DNA of 64,000 bases from an uncultured Opitutaceae bacterium (GTDB taxonomy: Bacteria > Verrucomicrobiota > Verrucomicrobiia > Opitutales > Opitutaceae), in NCBI GenBank assembly GCA_937902925.1, contig CALFNN010000040.1:1-64000 (forward strand), in the 5' to 3' direction. Below the pieces are notes generated by a model. The model made no database searches. It saw only the letters and a list, made by a program, of their open reading frames with translations, and was not told the DNA's origin. The position numbers and the translations under genes are program-made. This document shows positions 47,801-56,573 of this stretch, in pieces; the stretch's first letter is position 1, and every line of letters begins with the position of its first letter.

Positions 47801-48621
47801 ATGTCCTCAACAGCCTCAACGTCTCCGCCAACGTCATCGCCAGCGGCATTCAGCAATCGCGCGCGGAGAGCCTCACGCGCCTCTCCGCCCTGCTCCAGGG
47901 TCACGAATCCGATCTCGCCGACTTCCTCACGCGGGATCCCAAGGGCCGCCGCGTGCCGGAATTCATCGCTTCGCTTGCCGAACACGCCGTCGCCGAGCGC
48001 GAGCGCCTCCTCCAGGAAACCGCCTCGCTCCAGCAAAACGTCGACCACATCAAGGAAATCGTCTCGATGCAGCAGGCCTACGCGACGGTCGTCGGTGTCA
48101 TCGAAGCGCTCGACCCGGCGGTGTTGATGGAGGATGCGCTGCGGATGAATGCCGGCTCCCTCGCCCGGCACGCCGTGCGCCTCGCGCGCGATTTCGCGAC
48201 CGTGCCCCACATCCTCGCCGAAAAAGCCAAGGTGATCCAGATTCTCATCAACCTCATCCGTAACGCCAAATACGCGTGCGATGAAAGCGGCCGCCTCGAC
48301 AAGCTCGTCACGCTCCGGATCGTGCCCGCCGCCCCGAACGCGGACCGCGTGCAGCTGACCGTGCAGGACAACGGCGTCGGCATCGCCCCGGAAAATCTCA
48401 CGCGCATCTTCGCCCACGGGTTCACCACGCGGAAATCCGGCCACGGGTTCGGCCTGCACTCCGCCGCCAACGCCGCGCGGGAGATGAAGGGCACGCTCAC
48501 CGTCGCCAGCGACGGCCCCGGCCGTGGCGCCACGTTCACCCTCGAGTTGCCCGCCCTCACCGCCGCCATGGTTTCGCCCCATGAGGACGTCCCGGTCGAG
48601 GTGGCGGCCTCGTCCGCCTAG
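44839..48621 (+). CDS. Two-component sensor with double beta-propeller, Y_Y_Y, PAS and GVLHNVGN kinase core (copy 3)
   Basis: A 1260-residue membrane sensor starting at GTG 44839. After a signal/anchor (VRIVALVLAFAGPRALA) come about a dozen Reg_prop repeats (DGYLWIGTQQGLARF type, about residues 55-650), likely forming two periplasmic seven-bladed propellers. A Y_Y_Y domain follows (YQLEGSDPRWVEADHDRRA) and one membrane helix (WFAVAVVAGWMLGLAAFI). A PAS domain (LIFEHAPVGIFWKRSN) leads to the kinase core with H984 in GVLHNVGN. Such propeller sensors in Bacteroidetes and Verrucomicrobia usually bind glycan fragments and carry an AraC domain (HTCS); here there is none. It lies seven bases after copy 2. 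Confidence 0.88.
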   Translation: MPAPLSVAPPPILRIPGGFPRVAAWPGRWLVRIVALVLAFAGPRALALKPDEKPVNYTVAHWDTEDGLPHNSIKQLFQTRDGYLWIGTQQGLARFDGLSFTIFTRHDTPALPNNQITSMAETADGSLWIGTAFGLARYCNRQFTSYGRADGLTSDTINAVCVAPDGSLWIGGRNGVIRWVGGRFINDLDTSAYNTLGLRTIMVDREKSVWLAVGSEALRYRHGAFEHFGRAEGLPSQQLQMLREDAAGQLLAVTQNGLFRFDSGHFVPVAENAALSSPRVGTTLVDRSGNLWVGSVSGLDRINGAGVTPYVDRYGHRLGVVDALLEGREGCLWAGTSEGLYRLTDRRAYSLGQEDGVSGNLVVGLKQTRDGSLWISSWGGGVDRIQDGAVAHFAVGAPLSHETVTTIYEAPDGTMWLGNRGSALDRLAGGRVTTYVYPPGVATSRPVTSIFADDDGRLLVGISKRGLLQLHDGQLLPVPEAAALSAATVWTLYRAADGRFFMGTSDGLFQRAADRSWQPIPLPGIPSPVIVRDFLETDGAIWLATEGQGLVRWQNGAARAYSSRDGMVDDVLFSVLDDDHGSLWVSSARGLARVRKSEFAAIDRGAATTLDVMTFGRGDGLQSGSTSGLGSPSAIRATDGRILTATDKGVAAINPDVLQTNPLPPTVVIESVAADDEQLPFGREIPVAAGVAKLEIRYTALSLIAPQRLRFRYQLEGSDPRWVEADHDRRAHYTHLSPGRYTFRVIASNSDGVWNATGTTLVLVLQPHFYQTTWFAVAVVAGWMLGLAAFIRLRMRALLRRQEILKRANAELDQRVQDRTAQISRFNEELQQRELLFRLIFEHAPVGIFWKRSNLGNRYHFNSTFRRILDLPAETPPDYSPLTALIHPEDAARQAGLSGRIDSGAADSYTVEQRYVRRDGAVVWGLLAVAVVRDAHGRVVQDIGILEDVTGRKRAEQELADTYKQLVDVSRTAGMAEVATGVLHNVGNVLNSLNVSANVIASGIQQSRAESLTRLSALLQGHESDLADFLTRDPKGRRVPEFIASLAEHAVAERERLLQETASLQQNVDHIKEIVSMQQAYATVVGVIEALDPAVLMEDALRMNAGSLARHAVRLARDFATVPHILAEKAKVIQILINLIRNAKYACDESGRLDKLVTLRIVPAAPNADRVQLTVQDNGVGIAPENLTRIFAHGFTTRKSGHGFGLHSAANAAREMKGTLTVASDGPGRGATFTLELPALTAAMVSPHEDVPVEVAASSA

Positions 48622-49622
48622 CTCCCGTTCCTGTCCGGCGAGCCCGGGACCGCGCGCGGTCGCAGCAGGCCGGCCAGACGCGTGAACGTTTCCTCGGGAA
48701 ACCCCAGCGCTCGCTTGATCTGCGCGTCACGCTCGATCGGGTTGGCGATGCGCGCCGTCGCACGCCAGTCCTGCCGCGACATCATCCCGAACGCCCATGG
48801 CAGCACGCCCGTGACGAGCACCGGCACGTCGCTGCCGTGCACGATCCGCGCCGCGAGCTCCGGCTCGAGCATCCGCCGCCATGCCGATGGCCGGAAGCGG
48901 AAATTCGGCGCGGCCAGCGCGCTGTTGTCGCCATAAAGCCGCGGAAACCGCCGCGTCATCTCCGCCCACACGTCGAAATAATCTCGGTCAACCACCATCA
49001 TTCCGGTGCCGCAGTGCGCCGCGATGCAGGTGACGCCGATCTCCAGCGCCCGGGTGAGCACGCGCGGATCGGCGAGTCGCGCATCGAGCACCGGCAGCGT
49101 GCGCTCGCTGCCCGTGTGCGCCAGCAACGGCAGCCCCGCCGCGGCCATCCGCTCGAGGAAGCGCGTATAACGCGCATCGTTCCAATCGATGTTCTGGCAG
49201 TTCGGCAGGCATTTCAGCATCGCGGCCCCGTCCGCCAGGCAGCGCTCGAGTTCCTCCAGTGCGTCGGGCCGCGCCGGGTGAATCGACACCGCCGGCAGAA
49301 ATTCCGGATGCTCGCGCGCCAGCCGCAGCACAAACTCGTTCGGCACGTAGAACGAGCCGACGTCCTCCAGCTTCACGCCGTTCGCATGATACGGCTCGTC
49401 CTGCGCGAGGATGACCGCGGCATCGAGCGACGACTCCCGCACGAAACGCAGCAGTTGCGCCGCGTAGAGCCCGTCGAGATCGCCGCGCAACGCCGCCGCT
49501 GGCAGTCCCACGCTGCGCACCATGAACGGCGCGCCGTATTTCGTCACGCCCCGCGGCCGATACCAGCAGCCCGTGCCGCCGGTGCCGTTGCCCACGACGT
49601 GGACGTGACCGTCGATTCTCAT
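48618..49622 (-). CDS. Amidohydrolase-2 family metal-dependent hydrolase
   Basis: A 334-residue TIM-barrel hydrolase or decarboxylase. The HxH metal site is MRIDGHVHVVGNG at the start. LLAHTGSERT near residue 175 and CIAAHCGTGM near residue 210 supply further His ligands, and HGSDVPVL near residue 275 the Asp. Related enzymes hydrolyse lactones or decarboxylate aromatic acids; the substrate here is unknown. ATG 49622 is chosen because it precedes the family start. Its stop codon shares the palindromic tetramer CTAG (48618-48621) with the stop of the convergent kinase gene. Confidence 0.82.
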   Translation of the reverse strand: MRIDGHVHVVGNGTGGTGCWYRPRGVTKYGAPFMVRSVGLPAAALRGDLDGLYAAQLLRFVRESSLDAAVILAQDEPYHANGVKLEDVGSFYVPNEFVLRLAREHPEFLPAVSIHPARPDALEELERCLADGAAMLKCLPNCQNIDWNDARYTRFLERMAAAGLPLLAHTGSERTLPVLDARLADPRVLTRALEIGVTCIAAHCGTGMMVVDRDYFDVWAEMTRRFPRLYGDNSALAAPNFRFRPSAWRRMLEPELAARIVHGSDVPVLVTGVLPWAFGMMSRQDWRATARIANPIERDAQIKRALGFPEETFTRLAGLLRPRAVPGSPDRNGS

Positions 49623-49650
49623 GCGCCGCCCGCCCGCGCCCGGGGGCGGA

Positions 49651-49742
49651 AAGCTCCAATGAAACACCAGGTCTCAAGCATCGACGTTTGGAATTTGCTC
49701 ATCGGAACTTCTCTGGGGCTTGATGCTTGGAATTTGGAGCTT
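49651..49742. repeat. Nested inverted repeat in intergenic region
   Basis: AAGCTCCAA (49651-49659) pairs with TTGGAGCTT (49734-49742), and CAAGCATC (49675-49682) with GATGCTTG (49722-49729). TTTGGAATTTG near 49687 recurs almost exactly as CTTGGAATTTG near 49726. It fills most of the gap between two minus-strand genes and is clearly AT-richer than its surroundings. It resembles a dispersed palindromic element; no T-tract for termination. Confidence 0.6.
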
Positions 49743-51971
49743 CTAGTTCGCTTGCATCGCCAGTTCCCGGCAGCCCTTGAGGTCCGTCTTGCCCGTCCCC
49801 AGGATCGGAATCTTGTCCACGCGTCGGACGATTTTCGGCACCCACAGGTTCGGCACTCCCGCCTCGGTCAGTCGCGTGCGCAATTCGTCGACGGTCACGT
49901 CGCGCGTCGTGAGCAGCACGAGCGCCTCGCCCTTCGCGGCGTCGGGCACGCCGACCACGGTGATGGTCAGGCCCTCGCTCTGTTCCCAGCCGAAGACGAG
50001 GAGAATTTTATTTTCCAGCGTGCCATGCGGCACCATCTCGCCGCCGATCTTGGAAAAACGCGTCAGCCGCCCCTCGATGAACAGAAACCCGTCGTTGTCG
50101 AAGCGCCCGAGATCTCCCGTCACAAACCAGCCGTCGCGAAATGCATTCCGCGTCTTCTCCGGGTCGTCGAGGTAACCCTCGAACACGTTGGCGCCGCGGA
50201 ACAGCACGATGCCCTGCTGCGTCGGGGGCAGTTCGGCCCCCGTCTCGGGATCGACGATCCGCGCCGTCATCCCGGGCATCATGCGCCCGACGGAGCCCAC
50301 GCGTTTGCCCGCCTGCGGCTCGGCGGTCGACGTGACCACCGGCGGATGATGCTGGTTGATGTTGGTGGCGGGCGTCGTTTCCGTGAGGCCGTAGCCCGCG
50401 AGGATTTCGAGGTGAAACGTCTCGAGAAACGCGCAGTAGAGATCGTCCTGCAGTTTCTCCGCGCCCGCCACCACGAGTTGGAGCGAGCGTAGCTCGGCCG
50501 GCTGCGCCTTCTTCAGCAGCGGGCGGATGAAGGTCGGCGCCCCGATCAGCACGGTCGCCTCTTCGTCGCGGATCGCCTCGACGATCTTCCGCGTGTCGAG
50601 CGGACTCGGCACGGTGACCATCCGGCAGCAGCGCAGCATCGGATACCACAGCGTAACGGTGAAGCCCATGCTGTGAAACACCGGCAGGCAGCCCACCAGC
50701 ATCGCCGATTCCGGCAGGATCGAGAGCGAGGAAATCTGCGCGCAGTTTGCCAGGATATTCCGATGCGACAGCACGACGCCCTTGGGATCGCCCGAACTCC
50801 CGCTCGTGAACAGCAGCCCGGCCTCGGCGTGATCGCCTTCGCGCGGCAGCCCGAGGAGCCCAGCGCACCACTGGTTGGGCAGCACCCAAGCGGCGAGCAG
50901 CCATGGCAGCATCGCACGCTTGCCGCCCGTCGCTTCGATCTCCTTGGCGAGATCGAGGGTGCGTTCCGGCCACGGAAAATCCTTCACCCTCGCCCGCACC
51001 GCGTCGGCGGTGAGCACCGTCGCGATGCCGCCGAGCCGGAGGCTCGCCTCCAGCGCCTGCCGGCCCGCGGTGAAGTTCAGGTTCACGGGCGTCTTGCCGG
51101 CACACATCACCGCGAGGTTCGCGATGAACGCCCCCGCGCCCGGCGGCAGCACGACGCCCACGCGTTTTTCCGGCACCGTCGCCCGCAGCCGGCGCGACAA
51201 CGCCGCCGCCGCCGCGTAAAGTTGCGCGCACGTCACCTCGCGCCGCCCGAGCGCGCGGTCGATCACCAGCAGGTGGCCCGGCCGCTTCGTCAGCGCCCGC
51301 ACGCCCTCGCGCCCCAGGTGCCGGCGGAGCACCGGTCGCTCGTCGAACGCCAGCCGCCCGAGGTCGAGCAGCTCGCGCCGCGCCCACGCGGGGCTGGCCA
51401 GCTCCGGCGATTGCGGCCGGCCGAACACGACCACGACGTGCGTCGGCATCAGCCGCGGCGACTTCCAGAGGTATTTGTTGCCCGCGAAGGAAAAGATCGA
51501 GCCCCACAATCCGTCGTGCGCCGCCGCGACCACCGGCACGCCCGCCTGTTTCGCCATGAATTCGAAGCCCTTCTTGATCTCCATGAGCTGGCCCGTGCGC
51601 GAGATGTGGCCCTCCGGAAAAACCAGCACGACCTCGCCGCGCTTCAGCGCCTGGATCGCCGTCCGCATGCCCTCGAGCGGACGGCCCGCCGCGACGTCGA
51701 GGCAGCCGCTGACGTCGAAGCACCAGTTGAAAAACGGATTCCGGCGCAGCCCCTTGTAACCCAGGAACCGGATCGGCCGCCGGCAGGCAAGCTGCAGCAC
51801 CACGACGTCAACGTAGGAGATGTGGTTCGCCAGCAGGAGCACGCCGCCGGTCGCCGGCAGATTCTCCGCCCCGATGGAGCGCACGCGATAGAGCACGTTC
51901 GCGACCAGCCGCGCGATCAGCTCAAGATACCACGGGACATACGAGCGCCGGCGAAAAAAGGGGAGAGGCAT
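49743..51971 (-). CDS. Acyltransferase fused to acyl-AMP ligase (Aas-like)
   Basis: A 742-residue two-domain protein. The N-terminal lysophospholipid acyltransferase (about residues 1-215) has LLLANHISYVDVV with the HxxxxD catalytic motif and VLVFPEGHISRTGQL. The C-terminal AMP-forming ligase (about 225-740) has LLFTSGSSGDPKGVVLSH near residue 395, YGLTETTPATN near 535, and the hinge GDLGRFDNDGFLFIEGR with Lys in TGKTDLKG near the end. By analogy with E. coli Aas it would reacylate lysophosphatidylethanolamine using fatty acids activated on ACP. It has no transport (MFS) domain as some homologues do. ATG 51971 is the family start. Confidence 0.85.
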   Translation of the reverse strand: MPLPFFRRRSYVPWYLELIARLVANVLYRVRSIGAENLPATGGVLLLANHISYVDVVVLQLACRRPIRFLGYKGLRRNPFFNWCFDVSGCLDVAAGRPLEGMRTAIQALKRGEVVLVFPEGHISRTGQLMEIKKGFEFMAKQAGVPVVAAAHDGLWGSIFSFAGNKYLWKSPRLMPTHVVVVFGRPQSPELASPAWARRELLDLGRLAFDERPVLRRHLGREGVRALTKRPGHLLVIDRALGRREVTCAQLYAAAAALSRRLRATVPEKRVGVVLPPGAGAFIANLAVMCAGKTPVNLNFTAGRQALEASLRLGGIATVLTADAVRARVKDFPWPERTLDLAKEIEATGGKRAMLPWLLAAWVLPNQWCAGLLGLPREGDHAEAGLLFTSGSSGDPKGVVLSHRNILANCAQISSLSILPESAMLVGCLPVFHSMGFTVTLWYPMLRCCRMVTVPSPLDTRKIVEAIRDEEATVLIGAPTFIRPLLKKAQPAELRSLQLVVAGAEKLQDDLYCAFLETFHLEILAGYGLTETTPATNINQHHPPVVTSTAEPQAGKRVGSVGRMMPGMTARIVDPETGAELPPTQQGIVLFRGANVFEGYLDDPEKTRNAFRDGWFVTGDLGRFDNDGFLFIEGRLTRFSKIGGEMVPHGTLENKILLVFGWEQSEGLTITVVGVPDAAKGEALVLLTTRDVTVDELRTRLTEAGVPNLWVPKIVRRVDKIPILGTGKTDLKGCRELAMQAN

Positions 51972-52075
51972 GAGCGCGCGAGGTTTATGCTCGGGAACGC
52001 CGCCCGATTTCAACCCGCATTTTCACGGTCAGACGGGGCTGCCCGCCTCGTCGGACCGGGCGACCCCAGCCGGCT

Positions 52076-55075
52076 CTATTTGCCGCCGGGAATCAGCCGG
52101 TTCAGCAGGTCGCCAGCCTTGTCGAGGACGCCCGATTTCTCGACCGCGATGGCGGCCAGCGCGTTGTTCAGCTCGGTCGTGTCGGGTTTGCCCAGCGTGC
52201 CGCCCACCTTCAAGGGCAGCGTGCAGCCGGAATAGCCGAGCTCGTCGGGTTGCGGCTCGAGTTTTCCGAGGAACTTCAGCAGGTCGGCCGTGTGGCCGCG
52301 GGCGCGCAGCTTGAACTCCATCGCGAGCGCATCGTCCAGCAGCGGCTTGCCCGCCTGATGGGTCGTCTGCCCGCCACCGGTGATTCGCATCTCGGGCGAG
52401 ATCAGCGTGAAGTCCTTTAGCGTCGCGTTGAATGAAGGATCCCGGCTGACGACCAGGCTCAACTGGTCATAAGGAATCGCGGCGAACATCTTCGAGACCT
52501 CGGCGACCGCCTTCGCGGTGCTCGTGATGTCGGAGTCCTCCTTGCGGCCCTTGAAGACATCGAGCGCGCTGCCGAGCAACGCCGCACCCGCCGCGATCTT
52601 GCCGACCGTTTCGTTCTTCGTGGCGACATTCACCGGCAGTCCGCGAAACACGCCGCCCTTGCTCGACAATTGAAAATCGCCGTGCGTGTTCGTCGCCAAG
52701 TCTCCGAGGCTGGCCGCATCGCCGGCGAGCTTGCTCGTCACGACGAACTTCCCCTCGACCGTCGGTGGCTGGCCCGGGTTCATCGCGCGGAAGAGCGGCG
52801 CGGGATCGAAGTCCTTGATCGCAAGATCGGCCGTCAATGCATAGGGCTTGGCCGCCTTCGGGTCGAACGTCACCGCGCCGGAAACGCTGGCATCGCTTCC
52901 CCCGCCGAGCCCGGCCGCCAGTTTCTCCAGCTTCGCCACGCCGGCGTCGAGTCGCAGCGCGCCGGTCACGTCGGTCGCCTGGAACGAGTCCGAATAGGCG
53001 ACCTTTTTCAGGGCCAGCGCCACTTGCCCGCTGACGCCCGCCCACGGCGGCGCGGCATCGCGCGCCGCGGGTTTTGACGCCGCGGCTGTCGCCGCCGGCG
53101 GGCTGGGCGCGGCCGGCGCCAGCACGGCGGCCAGCACCTTCGCGTCGTCGACCACCAGCAGCGTGCTCGTGACGCGGGCGTCGACGGCCAGCATGTCCTT
53201 GCCCGGAGTGAGCGTGCCGTCGAAATTGAAATCGGATTTCCGGCCGTCGCGCGCGATCACCAGCGGGATTCCCAGCGTGATCTGGCCGTTGGCCGCGATA
53301 TCCGCGCGCAGGTCCGCGCTGATCTCCGGCAGTTTTTCTGTCGCGAGCTTCGGGTCCGCCGCCAGCCCGGTCAGCGCAATTTTCGCCTGGACTTGTTTCT
53401 TCGAGTCGAGCGTCGCCGTGAAATCGCCGCTCGCCGTGCCGGCCGTGAGCGCCACGGCGCCGCCCGCGGCCGGCTGCGCCAAGAGCGACGGCAGGTCCGC
53501 CGTAAATTTCCCGACCGCCTTGACGGCCGGATCCGTGCCCGCCAGCTGGCCCGCCTTTGTCGAAACCGACAGCAACGTGGCGGCGCCGCTCTTCGCGGTA
53601 AACGAATCGATCTCGGCCTGCCAGCCCTGTGGCGTGTAGTCCGCCGACCCGCTCAGCGCCACGTCGACCGCGCGCAGGAGCGGCTTGTCCGCCTGCGCCA
53701 GCGACACGCCGTTCGCCGTCAACGGAGCCGAGGTGTGGAGCGAGAGACCGCCACCGCGCGCGCTGCCGACGAATTCGCCGCGCAGGTCTCCGCCCGTCAG
53801 CGCAAGCCCCGGCAAAAACGTCTGCGCCCAGGCGAGCGGCACGCCCTGCACCGTGACCCCGATCAGGTCCCGCGCGGGATCGGCCACCTGGAGCTCGCCG
53901 GTGCGGACGTTCAACGCGAACGCCTGCAGCGACTCGACCGTGGCGATCGGCTGCGCCCCCGCGATGGTCGCGTGGAGGCTTTCCACGCGCGTCGTGTCGC
54001 CGCGCTTCGCCAGATCGAAATCCGCGACCAGCCGGACGGCACCCATCGCGGCCAGCGCGGGATTGATCGCCGCGAGACTGTCCGACGCCGCATTGAGCTT
54101 TCCCGTGCCGTGAATTTCGGCGAATGCGGCATCGGCCTCGAACGTTCCCGCCCCGTCGGCCGCAAACGCCGGCAGCGGCCGGCCGAGCGCGAACGGCGCC
54201 AAGTCCGTGTCGTGCAGGTCGATTTTCCAGGTGCCGGCGAGCTTGCCACCACTTTGTGCGAACGCCGCCTGCACCGCGCAGAGCTGTTTGCTTTCGCTCG
54301 CGACCGTGAGGGTGTAGTTTTCGCCGGAAGCGCCGCGGACCGCCGCGAGGTCGGCGGAGAGTTTCACGCCGTTCGGAAATTTCGGGCCCGTCGCCGACGC
54401 ATCCGCCTTCGCGTCAAGGCGCGTGAAAGTCCGCGGGGTGTCCATCGCCGCCACGATCCGGCCGCGCAACGCCAGCTGGTTCACGTTCGGATCCGTCAGC
54501 GTCGCGTCGCCGGTAACGTCGAATTTTCCCTCCTGGCCCGCACCGAGCCCGCCACCGGTGACGGAAATCTTTGCGCGCCCCTGCGTGCCGGGCAGGACGA
54601 CCTCGCCCTCCAGTTGCACCCCGTCGAGTGCGAGGTCGACCGGCAGTTGCAGTTGCCCGAATACTCCCGAGAAGGCCTGCTGCGCCGCCACGGCGATCGC
54701 GGCAGGCGCGACCACCGCCGGATTCGCCGAGCCGCCGGCCGCGGCAGGGGACCCGAGTTGGATTTTCCAGCCGGTGGCGACGAGTCGCGACACATGCACC
54801 TGCCGTTTCATGCCCGCCGCCAGCACCGGCACGTCGACCTGGAGCAACGGCAGATCCAGAACGACGGCGTCCTGCACGAGGTGCAGGTTCCGCACCTCCA
54901 CCCGCCCCAAGCCGGCGGACACCGAATCGATCGAGACCTGCAATCCCGGGCGGCCCGCCAGCACCCGGCGAACCGCCCACGTCTGAAAGCCGGAGTTGAA
55001 GACAAGCACCAGGGCGGCGACCAAGACGACCGCCAGCGCAACGCCGGTGCAGAGCAGGAAGCGGGACAGTTTCAT
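52076..55075 (-). CDS. AsmA-like inner-membrane-anchored protein
   Basis: A 999-residue protein with one N-terminal membrane helix (LLCTGVALAVVLVAALVLVF) and a long periplasmic part built of repeated beta-rich segments, as in AsmA, YhdP and TamB-type proteins that bridge the envelope and help lipid transport or outer-membrane assembly. FQTWAVRRVLAGRPGLQVSI starts the domain. The C-terminal third contains the AsmA-like region TADLAIKDFDPAPLFRA and LSSKGGVFRGLPVNV. An Ala-rich, repetitive composition makes residue-level assignment weak. It lies between the TolC gene and the acyltransferase gene on the same strand, with 145- and 104-base gaps. Its place among envelope genes fits this role. Confidence 0.75.
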   Translation of the reverse strand: MKLSRFLLCTGVALAVVLVAALVLVFNSGFQTWAVRRVLAGRPGLQVSIDSVSAGLGRVEVRNLHLVQDAVVLDLPLLQVDVPVLAAGMKRQVHVSRLVATGWKIQLGSPAAAGGSANPAVVAPAAIAVAAQQAFSGVFGQLQLPVDLALDGVQLEGEVVLPGTQGRAKISVTGGGLGAGQEGKFDVTGDATLTDPNVNQLALRGRIVAAMDTPRTFTRLDAKADASATGPKFPNGVKLSADLAAVRGASGENYTLTVASESKQLCAVQAAFAQSGGKLAGTWKIDLHDTDLAPFALGRPLPAFAADGAGTFEADAAFAEIHGTGKLNAASDSLAAINPALAAMGAVRLVADFDLAKRGDTTRVESLHATIAGAQPIATVESLQAFALNVRTGELQVADPARDLIGVTVQGVPLAWAQTFLPGLALTGGDLRGEFVGSARGGGLSLHTSAPLTANGVSLAQADKPLLRAVDVALSGSADYTPQGWQAEIDSFTAKSGAATLLSVSTKAGQLAGTDPAVKAVGKFTADLPSLLAQPAAGGAVALTAGTASGDFTATLDSKKQVQAKIALTGLAADPKLATEKLPEISADLRADIAANGQITLGIPLVIARDGRKSDFNFDGTLTPGKDMLAVDARVTSTLLVVDDAKVLAAVLAPAAPSPPAATAAASKPAARDAAPPWAGVSGQVALALKKVAYSDSFQATDVTGALRLDAGVAKLEKLAAGLGGGSDASVSGAVTFDPKAAKPYALTADLAIKDFDPAPLFRAMNPGQPPTVEGKFVVTSKLAGDAASLGDLATNTHGDFQLSSKGGVFRGLPVNVATKNETVGKIAAGAALLGSALDVFKGRKEDSDITSTAKAVAEVSKMFAAIPYDQLSLVVSRDPSFNATLKDFTLISPEMRITGGGQTTHQAGKPLLDDALAMEFKLRARGHTADLLKFLGKLEPQPDELGYSGCTLPLKVGGTLGKPDTTELNNALAAIAVEKSGVLDKAGDLLNRLIPGGK

Positions 55076-55220
55076 GCGCGACCGGAAAAAGACATCACAA
55101 CGGGTGGCTGGTTGCGAACTGGTTATGCGTAATTTTTTGAACGAATTGCCGGCGCCGTCCGCGCGGACCGCCTGCCTAGGCCGCCGCCGGCCGGCCCCCC
55201 GTCGCCAACCGCCCGGGCGC

Positions 55221-56564
55221 CTACTTCGTCACGAATTCGTCGGCCTGGCCGATCGCCTTGCGCAGGCTCGCGACCGCGACGTCGTAACCGTAGTAGGCCT
55301 GAATCTGGTTGGTGCGCGCGGTGGTGAGGTCGACTTGCGCCTGCAGCACGTCGAGCTGGGTGCTGGTGCCGGCGTTGTATCGCGCATTGGCGAGCCGGAC
55401 CGCCTCCGTGGCCTGCTCGACGACCTTCTGCGAGGCGTCGGCCAGCTCGGTGGCTTCCTGCCACAGCGAGTAGGCGCGGCGCACCTCGACCTCCGCGGCC
55501 AGCTGCGCCTCGATCTCGCCGAGACGCGACTGCTCGACCGCCGACTTGGCCTGGGCCACGCGCCCCGCGGTCGCGCGGCCGTCGAAGATGTTCCACTGCG
55601 ACTGGATGCCGCCGACCAGGCCGTCGGGCGAGTCGCCCAGCGAATTACTCGCGCCTTTCCGGAGTTCGTAGCCGCCGAACACGGACACCGTCGGCTTGGT
55701 TCCGGCCCGCGCGGTCGTCACCGACTCCTCGCCGGCCGCGGTGAGTTTCGCGAGGCGCTGGAGGTCGGGGCGGTTGGTGTGGGCGGCATCGAAGGCCGCC
55801 TGCAGGTCGAACTGCACCGGCGTGTATTCGAGCGTGCCGATGAAATCGGGGATCTTGCGCAGCGCCTCGTCCTTGTTCGTGGTGAACCCCAGCGCCTGCC
55901 GCAGCGCCTCGATGGCGAGACGGTAGTCGTTGCGCGCCGTGATCAGCGGGGCCTTCGCGTTGGCAACTGCCACGTCGGCCCGGAGTTTTTCGAAACTGGA
56001 GACCGTGCCGGCCGCGAACCGGTCGGACGTCGTCTTCAGCTGCTCCTGCAGCAACTCGAGGTTGGACTCCTGCACCTTGATCTTTTCACGCGCCAGCAGC
56101 ACGCCGTAGAACGACGTGCGGACGTCGAGCAGCGCCTCGTTGATCACTTCCTGCAGGTCGAGCACCGCCGCCTCGCGCACGAGCTGCGAACTCCGGACCG
56201 CCGAGCGGATGCCGCCGCCGCCGTAGACGACCTGCGAAGCCGTGAGGCTGATCTGCCACGACTGGTCGCTGGCCGGGAAGGTCGTCGAGAGCGCCTTGTC
56301 GTTGAGCTGGTAGGCGGCACTGGCCGCGACGGTGGGAATCTGCCGCGCGCCGACCTCGATCACCACGCCGTCCTGCTGCTTGATGCGCTCGCGCGCCTGC
56401 CGGATCGCGAAGTTGTTCTCGAGGGCGAAGCCGATGGCCGTCTTGAGGTCGAGCTGATCGGGCACGGGCTGCTGCGGCGCCGGGGCGGCGCGCAGCGAGA
56501 CCACGGCCATGGCAACCACGGCAAAGGACCGAACCGGCGTGAAGTGATAACGGGCGAGTTTCAT
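55221..56564 (-). CDS. TolC-family outer-membrane efflux protein
   Basis: A 447-residue outer-membrane protein with a signal peptide (FAVVAMAVVSLRAAPAPQQP) and two repeats of the outer-membrane efflux protein domain, each rich in long helices (FALENNFAIRQARERIKQQ in the first, LQAAFDAAHTNRPDLQRL in the second). Three copies would form the exit tunnel of the pump encoded upstream. It starts nine bases after the RND pump gene ends, so it is the third structural gene of the MarR-MFP-RND-TolC operon. Confidence 0.9.
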   Translation of the reverse strand: MKLARYHFTPVRSFAVVAMAVVSLRAAPAPQQPVPDQLDLKTAIGFALENNFAIRQARERIKQQDGVVIEVGARQIPTVAASAAYQLNDKALSTTFPASDQSWQISLTASQVVYGGGGIRSAVRSSQLVREAAVLDLQEVINEALLDVRTSFYGVLLAREKIKVQESNLELLQEQLKTTSDRFAAGTVSSFEKLRADVAVANAKAPLITARNDYRLAIEALRQALGFTTNKDEALRKIPDFIGTLEYTPVQFDLQAAFDAAHTNRPDLQRLAKLTAAGEESVTTARAGTKPTVSVFGGYELRKGASNSLGDSPDGLVGGIQSQWNIFDGRATAGRVAQAKSAVEQSRLGEIEAQLAAEVEVRRAYSLWQEATELADASQKVVEQATEAVRLANARYNAGTSTQLDVLQAQVDLTTARTNQIQAYYGYDVAVASLRKAIGQADEFVTK

Positions 56565-56573
56565 GAGCAGAGG

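Noticed and set aside
44854-48582. A 1242-codon minus-strand frame opposite the propeller kinase
   Set aside because: Antisense shadow. Composition is Gly/Arg/Asp-rich with no motif, while the plus strand gives a complete sensor kinase.
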